Assembly: GCA_947496185.1 (NCBI GenBank)
Contig: CANMCD010000005.1
Span: 1 to 64,000 of the forward strand
From: an uncultured Tenacibaculum sp.
Lineage (GTDB): Bacteria; Bacteroidota; Bacteroidia; Flavobacteriales; Flavobacteriaceae
Direction of reading: 5' to 3'
Length of the DNA: 64,000 bases
Below the pieces are notes generated by a model, which saw only the letters and a list, made by a program, of their open reading frames with translations, was not told the origin of the DNA and did no database searches. This document shows, one piece after another, positions 1-9,259 of the stretch. Made by a program: the position numbers and the translations under genes. Each line of letters begins with the position of its first letter. Within the stretch, counting starts at the first letter, position 1.

Positions 1-3000
1 CCTTCATTTCCATTGACACACAATGGAAAGATAAACTATCGTATGCTGCCAACTCCTACGGCATTACCAAATTTAGAAGTTGTGCCAGCCTCTACAGCAG
101 TAGAAGAGAAGATGTTGGGTATTTGGAGTGCTATATTAGAAATAGAGGTTTCAAAGATAGGAGTCACCAATAGTTTTTTCCGTTTGGGAGGACACTCATT
201 AAAGGCCATTAGTTTAGTAAACGAACTGAACAGTACTTTTTCAGTAGCGATAAAGCTTCGAGATATTTTTAAATATCAAGACATTCGATCACTAAGTCAA
301 TATATTGAGAGTTTAGAAGAAAGTGAAAGTTTTAGTGCTATTCCAGTATCAGAGGTGAAGGAGTATTATGAATTGTCCTCAGCGCAACGTAGAATGTACT
401 TTATGTATGAGTTTGATCATGATAGTATTACATACAATATACCAAGCTTTTATACGGTAAGTAAAAAGTTAGATATAGCTAAATTTGATAAAATTATAAA
501 AGCGCTAGTTGCGCGTCATAAAAGTTTAAGAACATCTTTTAAAATTCACGAAGGAAGACCAGTTCAATATATTCAAGAGGCAAGTACATTTGAGATTACT
601 TACAGTAGAGGGAAATCAGAAAATATTGATCAAATCATTCAAGACTTTATAAAACCATTTAACTTATCAAACGATTTTCCATTTCGAGTATCATTGGTAG
701 ACATTTCTGAAGAAGAGTACTTGTTAATGATTGATTCACATCATATTATTAGTGATGGAATTTCTATTGCGATTTTAATACAAGAATTTTCAACGCTGTA
801 TCAGGGAGATTCAATACCAAATAACGCCATAGACTATGTTGATTATGCCGAATGGCAGCAAAGTGAAGAACATCAGTCATTAGTTGCTAACCATGAGAAA
901 TATTGGTTGGATAAATACAATAAAGAAGTTACGGCATTAGATTTACCTATGGATTATACGAGACCTCATGAACGAACTACAAAAGGGGAAATATATTCGG
1001 TAAATTTAAGCGAAATTCAAAGTGATAAACTACGTCAATTAGCTACTTCTGAAAATGTAACAATGTACACATTGTTTTTGGCAGCGTTTAATGTCTTATT
1101 AAGTAAGCTTAGTAATCAAGAAGATATTGTTGTGGGAACCCCAACTTCAGGGCGTAACCATAGCGATTTAGATAATTTGGTGGGGATGTTTGTTAATACC
1201 TTAGCTTTACGTAATCATGTGGATGCTACAGAGAATTTTGAAAGCTTTTTACAAAGATTACAAGCGGATACTGTAGAGGCTTTCGATCATCAGTTTTATC
1301 AATATGAAGAGTTAGTTGCTGCATTAGACGTGTCACGAGATACTGTTAGAAATCCATTGTTTGACGTATTTTTCTCATACAGTCAGCATACAGAATCTTC
1401 AGGACTTGGGGCAGGAAATGTAGAGATTAAACCTTATTACATAGGGCATAAAGTTGCAAAATTTGACCTCAGTCTTAATGTTGTTAATTCTAAAAGTATT
1501 GATCTAGCAATTACCTATCGTTCAGACCTATTTAAAGAAGAAACAATAGAAAACTTTGTTAGTTATTTTCAAAAAGTTCTAGATAATATTACTACTAATA
1601 AAACAGCACTTATAAAAGATATTGAAATATTGTCTGAAGAAGAAAAGAATACACTGTTACATGAGTTTAATGACACTTATATAGATTACAGTGATGACCT
1701 TACGGTTTTAGACATGTTTAAAAATCATGTAAACGCTAAACCAGATGGAATAGCAGTTACTTTGGAAGGTGATCAGTTTAATTACCGAACATTAGATGAA
1801 AGGTCTAATCAATGGGCAAATAAACTAGTAGGTTTAGGAGTGGTGCCAGGAAGTGTTGTAGGGATATTAATGAATCGTTCGCTTGATATGATTACAGCAA
1901 TTTTAGCAATACTTAAATCAGGAGGGGCATACTTACCATTAAATCCAAACCAACCAGAATCGCGAACCAAACTTATGCTTGAAGAATGTAATAGTAAGTT
2001 TGTAATAAGTCAATTAGAACTAAATGAAATAGAAGGAGCGTATACAATTATTACGGCAGACGTGTTAAACGATCATAATATAGAGGAAATGGTGGCATTA
2101 CCTCAAATTACCCAAAAGGATCTAGCCTACATAATATATACTTCTGGATCAACAGGAAGTCCAAAAGGAGTGAAGGTTTTACATCGAGGTCTTTATAATT
2201 TACTTAGCTATCAAAACGAGTATTTTGAATTGGATAACAATGAAAAAATACTCCAATTTTCACCTTATTATTTTGATGCATCAGTAGAACAAATATGGAT
2301 GGCATTGACTTCTGGATCAACACTAGTATTGGTCAAAGAAAAGTTATTAAGTGAACCAACGATGTTTAGAGATTATCTAGAAGCAAAAAAGGTGACACAC
2401 ATGCATACGACTCCATCATTCCTTGAAAACGTCATTTTTGAACGATTACCAGACCTTAAGAGAGTAGTTTCAGGAGGAGAAGCTTGTAAGGCTAGTTTTG
2501 TGCAAAAAATTTCAAAACAATTCGAATTTTATAATGAATATGGTCCAACAGAAATAACAGTATTATCAACTATTTTTAAAGTAAACAAAGGCGATACAAT
2601 AACAGAAAAAATACCTATTGGAAGTCCAATAGCAAATACACAACTTTATGTGCTAGATAAAAACAGAAACCTTTTACCTAAAGGAGTTGTCGGTGAATTG
2701 TATATCGGAGGAGAAGGTGTGTCTGCTGGTTATATCAATAGTAAAGAATTAACTGAAGAGCGTTTTGTTAAAAACCCATTTACGCAAGGGAAAATGTATA
2801 GAACAGGAGATTTGGTAAAATGGAATAACAATGGTGAGCTCCTTTATATGGGACGTTTAGACGATCAAGTAAAATTAAATGGAATTCGAATAGAAATAGG
2901 AGAAATTGAATATCATTTAAATTCAATTCCTGAAATAACTTCTTCGGTGGTTGTTGTTGATGAATTTGAAGGGAATAAATACCTAGCGGCTTTTTATACT

Positions 3001-3459
3001 GGAACAGAAAATCTTTATGAAGATACACTAAGTAATACACTCATGAAGTATTTACCACTTAGCATGATTCCTACATATTATGTTAAAGTAGCTAGTTTTC
3101 CTACAACAAAAAATGGCAAATTAGATAAAAAAGCACTACCCTTGCCATCGAAGAAAACAAAAGAACATATAAAACCAACAACTGAGATTGAAAAACAACT
3201 AGCTCAACTTTGGTCAGAAACATTAATGTTGGATGTTTCCCAAATAGGGATCAAAGATAATTTCTTCCAACTTGGAGGAGATTCATTAAAAGCGATCACA
3301 CTAATTAGCCTAATTTCAAGAGACTTTTCAATTGAAGTTTCAGTTAAAGATATATTTATAAAACAAACTGTTAAAGCACTAGCGGGATACATTGTTGCAT
3401 CCCAACAAATATCAAAAACAGACATTGAAAATAATGAAGAAATAAAAATTATTATATGA
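1..3459 (+). CDS. Non-ribosomal peptide synthetase, 5'-truncated: (A end)-T-C-A-T
   Basis: Right part of an NRPS whose gene begins left of the window. The first in-frame codons encode the end of an adenylation (A) domain, with an A10-type motif (LTHNGKI). Next come a carrier (T) domain with LGGHS at nt 184-198, a condensation domain with HHIISDG at nt 739-759, a full A domain (TSGSTGSPKG near nt 2140-2170, YGPTE near 2540, A10 near 3100-3150) and a second T domain with LGGDS at nt 3271-3285. There is no epimerisation or thioesterase domain, so chain growth must continue on the next protein. Read by eye, the eight variable A-domain code residues give D-A-E-H-V-G-E-V-L plus K; I do not assign a substrate. 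The stop codon overlaps the next start (ATGA, 3456-3459), which indicates translational coupling. Family is certain; substrate unknown. Confidence 0.95.
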   Translation, partial: PSFPLTHNGKINYRMLPTPTALPNLEVVPASTAVEEKMLGIWSAILEIEVSKIGVTNSFFRLGGHSLKAISLVNELNSTFSVAIKLRDIFKYQDIRSLSQYIESLEESESFSAIPVSEVKEYYELSSAQRRMYFMYEFDHDSITYNIPSFYTVSKKLDIAKFDKIIKALVARHKSLRTSFKIHEGRPVQYIQEASTFEITYSRGKSENIDQIIQDFIKPFNLSNDFPFRVSLVDISEEEYLLMIDSHHIISDGISIAILIQEFSTLYQGDSIPNNAIDYVDYAEWQQSEEHQSLVANHEKYWLDKYNKEVTALDLPMDYTRPHERTTKGEIYSVNLSEIQSDKLRQLATSENVTMYTLFLAAFNVLLSKLSNQEDIVVGTPTSGRNHSDLDNLVGMFVNTLALRNHVDATENFESFLQRLQADTVEAFDHQFYQYEELVAALDVSRDTVRNPLFDVFFSYSQHTESSGLGAGNVEIKPYYIGHKVAKFDLSLNVVNSKSIDLAITYRSDLFKEETIENFVSYFQKVLDNITTNKTALIKDIEILSEEEKNTLLHEFNDTYIDYSDDLTVLDMFKNHVNAKPDGIAVTLEGDQFNYRTLDERSNQWANKLVGLGVVPGSVVGILMNRSLDMITAILAILKSGGAYLPLNPNQPESRTKLMLEECNSKFVISQLELNEIEGAYTIITADVLNDHNIEEMVALPQITQKDLAYIIYTSGSTGSPKGVKVLHRGLYNLLSYQNEYFELDNNEKILQFSPYYFDASVEQIWMALTSGSTLVLVKEKLLSEPTMFRDYLEAKKVTHMHTTPSFLENVIFERLPDLKRVVSGGEACKASFVQKISKQFEFYNEYGPTEITVLSTIFKVNKGDTITEKIPIGSPIANTQLYVLDKNRNLLPKGVVGELYIGGEGVSAGYINSKELTEERFVKNPFTQGKMYRTGDLVKWNNNGELLYMGRLDDQVKLNGIRIEIGEIEYHLNSIPEITSSVVVVDEFEGNKYLAAFYTGTENLYEDTLSNTLMKYLPLSMIPTYYVKVASFPTTKNGKLDKKALPLPSKKTKEHIKPTTEIEKQLAQLWSETLMLDVSQIGIKDNFFQLGGDSLKAITLISLISRDFSIEVSVKDIFIKQTVKALAGYIVASQQISKTDIENNEEIKIII

Positions 3460-6400
3460 CAATAGATGAGTTTATTTTAGACTTGAGAAGTAAAAACATA
3501 ATTATATCTATTCAGGATAATAATATTGCAGTAAGAGATCCTGATCAAGCATTAACAACAGATATAATTGCAGCTATTAAAGAAAAGAAGCAGGAGATAT
3601 TGTCATTCTACCATAGTGTTAAGAAAGATAATGAGTTTAGTTATATAAGAAAAACAGCAGAACAAGAAAATTACCCTGTTTCATTTGGTCAGAAACGCTT
3701 ATGGATACTTGATCAATTATCAGAATCAAAAGGGTTGTACAATGTAACCTTAACAATTCCTATTCAAGGAATGGATATAGCTATCGTACAACGAACACTT
3801 AATTTTTTAATAGAACGTCACGAAATACTTCGAACAACTTTTAACGTTGTAAATGGTGTTCCAAGACAATTTATTGAAAGTGTAGAAAATTTTGAGGTAA
3901 CAATTCAAAAGAAAAAAGCACATTCTGAGGCTGAATATGAACAGTTCAAAGAAGAAGAATTGTTTTTTCCATTTCAATTAGAAAAAGCTGCTATCAAAGC
4001 AACCATTGTTGAAAGCGTAAAAAGCGAAGCTACATTGTTTTTTGTAATGCACCATATAATCATAGATGGATGGTCAACAGAAATTATAAAAAAGGAATTT
4101 TCTCATGTTTATGAATCCTTTGCTAGCGGTATTCATCCGGTTGTAAAGTCGTTGCCAATTCAGTATAAGGATTATGCTGTTTGGCAAAATGAACTGATAA
4201 CTTCAGGAGTATTTAAAAAGGCAAAAACATTCTGGAATCAAAAATTCTCTGGTAAAATACCAAGATTAACACTTCCTGTAGACGATATAAATTCAGAAGA
4301 GGTAGTTTATAAAGGAGCGAATGCCTATTACGAAATTCCTCAAGAGGTTACTCAAAAACTAATTCAGTATGCAGATGAGCAAGATGCTTCATTGTTTATG
4401 GTATTATTAGGAATGGTTAAAACCCTATTTCATAGATATACAGGACAAGAAGATATTGTGATAGGATCTGTAGTAAGTGGTAGAGAACATGTTAGTTTGC
4501 AAGAACAAATAGGTTTTTTTGTAAATACAATTGCCTTACGAACTCATGTTCAAGGGACGGATACGTTTAATACTGTTTTAGAAAAGGTAAAAACGACGAC
4601 ATTAGATGCTTTTGAATACCAATTCTACCCTTTTGATTTACTCGTAGAAGAAGTAAATGAAAAGGTAGAAAAAAATAAGAATCCCATATTCGATGTACTA
4701 TTCAATTATGCAGAAAGTACAAAAGAGGATGAAGGGAGAGAAGTTCCTCTAAAGGAAGGGGAAATGACTTTTGAAAAAACAACGGCAAGTAAGTTTGATG
4801 TGTCTTTTGATTTTATAAAGATAAAAGATGGAGGTATCAAGGGAATTATTGGTTACAATACTGAATTGTTTGTTAAAGAGAAAATCATTAGAATGGCTGA
4901 ACATCTCATTGGCATCGCAAGAGAAGTTACAGTCAATTCTCAAAAGGCTATTTTTGAATTTGAGTATTTTCAAAAAGAGAAAAAACACATACTTAATACC
5001 TTCAATTCTTTAGCGAAAGAATTTGATTTCAAAAAAGGAATCAAACACCTTTTCGAAGAGAATGCAAAAAAGTTTTTTAACGAAACAGCAATTTTAAATA
5101 CAGGTGATTCAATAACTTTCGGAGAACTCAATAAAAAAGCAAATCAGTTTGCTCATTACCTAATTCAAAATCATGCTATCAAGAAAGGAGATGCTATAGG
5201 AATACTTTGTGAGAATACAACTCATAATGTCATAGCGCTTTTAGGTATTATAAAAATAGGAGCTGTATATGTTCCTTTAAGTGAAGATTTTCCTAAAAAA
5301 AGGAACGACTATATCCTTAATGATGTAGCCGCAAAACTTGTTGTTATCGATACATCAAAGGAAGCGGTTTTAACTACAATTGATAATGGTGAAACCTTCT
5401 TTTTTAATATAGAAAAATCATTAATAGCGTTAACGGAATACGATGATAAAAATCCAGAAATAGAGGTAGCATTAGAAGATGTATTTACAATCCTTTATAC
5501 TTCAGGTTCAACAGGCAATCCTAAAGGGGTTTTGATTAAAAACATTGGGTTAATAAACCGACTACAATGGTTTTGGAAGCATTACAATTTTACCCAAGAC
5601 GATGTAATCTACCAAAAAACACCTCATGTATTTGATGTGTCAATAGGAGAATTGTTTTTAGGACTGTGTTTTGGGGCAAAATTGGTATTGGCAACAACTG
5701 AAAACTCGTTACAAACCACCCAAAATATTCAAAAATACGGCGTAACATACGTACATTTTTCTCCAACGCAGTTAAGAAATTATTTATTAGTACCCGAAAA
5801 CGATGTTGCTAAAATTAATAGTCTTAGAATGGTAGTATCAAGCGGAGAAGAGCTAAGTAAAGAAGTAGTGTATTTATTCTATAAGTATTTAAAAGTACCA
5901 CTTTCTAATTTATACGGCCCTACCGAAGCATCTATAGAAGTTACCTATTATGATATGAACATAACGCATGCAACAAAGAAAATATCAAGAATTCCAATAG
6001 GAAAAACTATAGATAATGTAAAGATTTACATCTTTGATAATTACAATAAAATTCTTCCTACAGGAATTGTTGGAGAAATCGGAATTGCAGGCGATTGTTT
6101 AGCAAAGGGATATTTAAATATGTCAGAAAAAACAGATAAGCAATTTGTTTACTGTAAGCTAAACAACGAAGAAGACGAAGTCAGAGTTTATAAAACAGGC
6201 GATTATGGCAAGTGGCTAGAAGACGGAACAATTCAATATTTGGGAAGAATAGACAATCAAACTTCTATTAATGGGTATCGAATAGAACTTGAAGAAATAG
6301 AATCATTCATATGTCAGTATCCAAGGATTCAGAACTCGGTAGTTATTCCAAAACAAGGAGCACAAGGTAATTGGCATTTAGTATCGTACTACACATTACT

Positions 6401-9095
6401 AAAAGAAAAACCAGAATCAACCAATAAAACACCTAAGAAAACAAAAATAAATGCTACTGTAAAAGCGTCTCATAATTTAAATTTTAGTAATCAAAAGGTT
6501 ACTAATGTTTATGAAATGTTGGAAAAAACGGTTAAACAATACCCTAATAAAATAGCTATAGAATGCGGAGCAATCCAAATGTCATATAGCAACCTTTATG
6601 AGGAAGTAGAAAAATTTTCAGCATATTTATTTGAATCATATAATGTACAAGTTGGGGATCCTGTTGTCCTAATTGGAGGGCGATCAGAAAGAACTGTGAT
6701 ATCGCTGTTGGCAATTTTAAAGTTAGGAGCAGTATATGTTCCCGTTGACAATGAATATCCAAAATCACGAATAGACTATATTATAAAAGATAGTAATCCG
6801 GTCTTGATCATTACAGAACCGTCTATGTCATATCAAGTAGAAGCTAATGAAATCCCCTTAATATATAATGATTATAGCTTGTATACAAGTGGATATAAGC
6901 CGTTAGAAAAAGAAGTAGTCATTAAGCAAGACGACCTCGGTTATATTTGTTATACTTCGGGTTCTACAGGAAAACCAAAAGGAGTAATGATTAGCCAAGG
7001 TTCTATTGTAGATTATATGATGACCTTTGCGAATTATTTCAAATTAGATAATACGGATGCAGTTATTCAACAATCATCAATAGCATTTGACACCTCTATA
7101 GAAGAAATATTACCCACCCTTTATAGGGGAGCGAAATTAGTAACGTTACCAGACGGTGGGAGAAATATAGAAGCGATCATAGATGTAATTAATAACAATA
7201 ATATATCTATATTGACTACAACTCCTTTGGTAATTAATGAGTTAAATAGGTGTAGTGAGCAGCTTAATCGCTTTCCTAGAGCTATTATTAGTGGAGGAGA
7301 TGTTTTAAAAAACGCATACATAGATAAACTTCTTGACAAAACAGCCCTATTCAACACGTATGGCCCAACTGAATTCACAGTATGCGCTAGTTTTCATAGG
7401 GTAGCAAAAGGAGAGGATAGTAATATTATAGGTCATCCTATAGCAAATCATGCAATACATATATTGAATGATAACATGGAATTCGTAGAAGAGGGAGCTA
7501 TCGGAGAAATGTATATTGAAGGGCCAGGAATGTCAAAAGGTTATTTGAATAATACTAAAGAAACGACAAAATACTTTGTTGCTAATCCTTTTAAAGAAGG
7601 GATGTTATACAAAACAGGTGATTTAGCATATAGAAACCTACATCAAGAATTGGTTTTTTGTGGTAGAAAAGACAATCAAGTCAAAATAAAGGGGTATCGT
7701 ATCGAATTGATTGAAATAGATAGTGCCCTTCAAGGCTTATCAGGAGTCTTAGATTGTATTTCAATTGCAAAACCTGATCCGAACGGCACGAAACATTTAC
7801 TCACATATTATGTTGGTTCAGACGAAGTCTCTAACGATAAGATCAGAACTTTTTTAATGAAAAAACTACCACATTATATGGTTCCGAACCACATAATAGC
7901 ATTAGAAAAATTTCCGCTAAATGCCAATGGTAAAATTGACACAAAAGAGTTGCCAGTTCCTGAAAGTTTATTGCAGGATGATTTATTTGTTATGGGACTT
8001 AAAGAATTTTTAAAAGAAAGAGTACCATCTTATATGATTCCTTCACACTTTTTATGTGTAGAAAAAATGCCCTTAACAGTTAGTGGAAAAATAGATAGAA
8101 AGTCTTTAGAAAAAAGAGACATTCAAAGTACAACAGATAATGACTATTTGGAACCCAAAAATGATACAGAAAAAAAATTAAGCACAATTTGGCAGGAGAG
8201 TTTTAGCCTCCCAAAAATAGGAACCAATGTCAATTTTTTTGAACTAGGCGGAAATTCTATAAAAGCGACACAAATCATGTCAGAAATTTATAAGAAATTT
8301 ACCGAAAGAATTCCGTTAAAAAGTATTTATAACAATCCTACTATTGTAGAATTAGCACAATTTATAGATGGTGGCCAGACAAAACACACACTATTAGTAC
8401 GTTTAAACGAGCCAATTAAAGGAAAACCAAACATTTTTTGTATTCCTCCAATATTAGGATCTTCAACAATATTTAAAGATATAGCAATAGCGTTGAATGA
8501 CGTTACCAATGTATATGGATTACAATACAGAGGTTTTGATGTTGATGAGCCTTTTGATAAAGACATAAATCAAATGGCAGCATCTTTCTTGTATGAAATT
8601 CAAAAAACAATAGATAGCAATTGTACTACAATAATTATTGGATATTCTATGGGGGCAACTATCGCTTTTGAAGTGGTCAAAGAATTAGAGAAAAAATATC
8701 CTAACATAAAATTAGTGTTGCTAGATAGAGGAGTGCAAAAAGAAGAAAAGTTAGTATTAACAACCTCAGAAATCAATGAAATACTTGGACAAGAATTAGC
8801 ATTATGGAAAAACGAAATGAATACTTCAGACTTCATACGTGTTAAAGAATTAGTGATTCATAACACAAAAATACTAGAAGCCCATCAGTTTACAGGAAAT
8901 ATAAAAGCGGATATTTTAGCCATAGAAGCCCAAAATGAGGTAGCTCAGGCCAATATGGTGGAATGGAGCAGTTTTAGTACTGGAACCTTTAGACATGAAT
9001 ATGTAAAAGCGTATCATAACCAAATACTTGAAACACAATCAAACTTCATTATTAAGCTGTTAAAGGAGCTAATACAAGAACAATCGTATTGCTGA
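3456..9095 (+). CDS. Terminal NRPS with nested or tandem adenylation domains: dock-C-A-(A)-A_sub-T-TE
   Basis: 1879 residues. The first 55 or so resemble a TubC-type N-terminal docking domain. The condensation domain has HHIIIDG at residues 199-205. A first A domain follows (TSGSTGNPKG about 683, YGPTE about 820, A8 region about 928-949) but stops near residue 975 without A9/A10. A second, complete A domain runs from about 1017 to 1499 (TSGSTGKPKG about 1165, YGPTE about 1302, FPLNANGKID about 1485). A second C-terminal A subdomain then appears at about 1514-1552 (VPSYMIPSHF, PLTVSGKID), followed by one T domain (LGGNS about 1597) and a type I thioesterase (GYSMG, Ser1731, His near the C-terminus in AYHNQ). 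A1's code reads D-V-G-H-V-S-L-I-E-K, near serine-type codes but not identical; A2 reads D-T-E-T-I-G-T-V-C-K. The thioesterase makes this the release module. A fusion-type rearrangement (loss of T-C between modules) is the alternative to true nesting. Confidence 0.93.
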   Translation: MTIDEFILDLRSKNIIISIQDNNIAVRDPDQALTTDIIAAIKEKKQEILSFYHSVKKDNEFSYIRKTAEQENYPVSFGQKRLWILDQLSESKGLYNVTLTIPIQGMDIAIVQRTLNFLIERHEILRTTFNVVNGVPRQFIESVENFEVTIQKKKAHSEAEYEQFKEEELFFPFQLEKAAIKATIVESVKSEATLFFVMHHIIIDGWSTEIIKKEFSHVYESFASGIHPVVKSLPIQYKDYAVWQNELITSGVFKKAKTFWNQKFSGKIPRLTLPVDDINSEEVVYKGANAYYEIPQEVTQKLIQYADEQDASLFMVLLGMVKTLFHRYTGQEDIVIGSVVSGREHVSLQEQIGFFVNTIALRTHVQGTDTFNTVLEKVKTTTLDAFEYQFYPFDLLVEEVNEKVEKNKNPIFDVLFNYAESTKEDEGREVPLKEGEMTFEKTTASKFDVSFDFIKIKDGGIKGIIGYNTELFVKEKIIRMAEHLIGIAREVTVNSQKAIFEFEYFQKEKKHILNTFNSLAKEFDFKKGIKHLFEENAKKFFNETAILNTGDSITFGELNKKANQFAHYLIQNHAIKKGDAIGILCENTTHNVIALLGIIKIGAVYVPLSEDFPKKRNDYILNDVAAKLVVIDTSKEAVLTTIDNGETFFFNIEKSLIALTEYDDKNPEIEVALEDVFTILYTSGSTGNPKGVLIKNIGLINRLQWFWKHYNFTQDDVIYQKTPHVFDVSIGELFLGLCFGAKLVLATTENSLQTTQNIQKYGVTYVHFSPTQLRNYLLVPENDVAKINSLRMVVSSGEELSKEVVYLFYKYLKVPLSNLYGPTEASIEVTYYDMNITHATKKISRIPIGKTIDNVKIYIFDNYNKILPTGIVGEIGIAGDCLAKGYLNMSEKTDKQFVYCKLNNEEDEVRVYKTGDYGKWLEDGTIQYLGRIDNQTSINGYRIELEEIESFICQYPRIQNSVVIPKQGAQGNWHLVSYYTLLKEKPESTNKTPKKTKINATVKASHNLNFSNQKVTNVYEMLEKTVKQYPNKIAIECGAIQMSYSNLYEEVEKFSAYLFESYNVQVGDPVVLIGGRSERTVISLLAILKLGAVYVPVDNEYPKSRIDYIIKDSNPVLIITEPSMSYQVEANEIPLIYNDYSLYTSGYKPLEKEVVIKQDDLGYICYTSGSTGKPKGVMISQGSIVDYMMTFANYFKLDNTDAVIQQSSIAFDTSIEEILPTLYRGAKLVTLPDGGRNIEAIIDVINNNNISILTTTPLVINELNRCSEQLNRFPRAIISGGDVLKNAYIDKLLDKTALFNTYGPTEFTVCASFHRVAKGEDSNIIGHPIANHAIHILNDNMEFVEEGAIGEMYIEGPGMSKGYLNNTKETTKYFVANPFKEGMLYKTGDLAYRNLHQELVFCGRKDNQVKIKGYRIELIEIDSALQGLSGVLDCISIAKPDPNGTKHLLTYYVGSDEVSNDKIRTFLMKKLPHYMVPNHIIALEKFPLNANGKIDTKELPVPESLLQDDLFVMGLKEFLKERVPSYMIPSHFLCVEKMPLTVSGKIDRKSLEKRDIQSTTDNDYLEPKNDTEKKLSTIWQESFSLPKIGTNVNFFELGGNSIKATQIMSEIYKKFTERIPLKSIYNNPTIVELAQFIDGGQTKHTLLVRLNEPIKGKPNIFCIPPILGSSTIFKDIAIALNDVTNVYGLQYRGFDVDEPFDKDINQMAASFLYEIQKTIDSNCTTIIIGYSMGATIAFEVVKELEKKYPNIKLVLLDRGVQKEEKLVLTTSEINEILGQELALWKNEMNTSDFIRVKELVIHNTKILEAHQFTGNIKADILAIEAQNEVAQANMVEWSSFSTGTFRHEYVKAYHNQILETQSNFIIKLLKELIQEQSYC

Positions 9096-9259
9096 AATTA
9101 TAAAAATGTAATGCTATATCAATCAAAAAACAAGTAAGAATATACTTAGAAAAGTACGTTTACACGAAAAACTTCAATCTGGACCATTAGTTTAAGGAAT
9201 TAGAAGAAAATGAAGCTTTTCAAAAAATCTAAAAACATTATTTAAAAATACTTTACAGT

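Noticed and set aside
9096-9259. MbtH-like gene between the synthetase and the exporter
   Set aside because: No frame of sufficient length or motif; only short remnants are seen.
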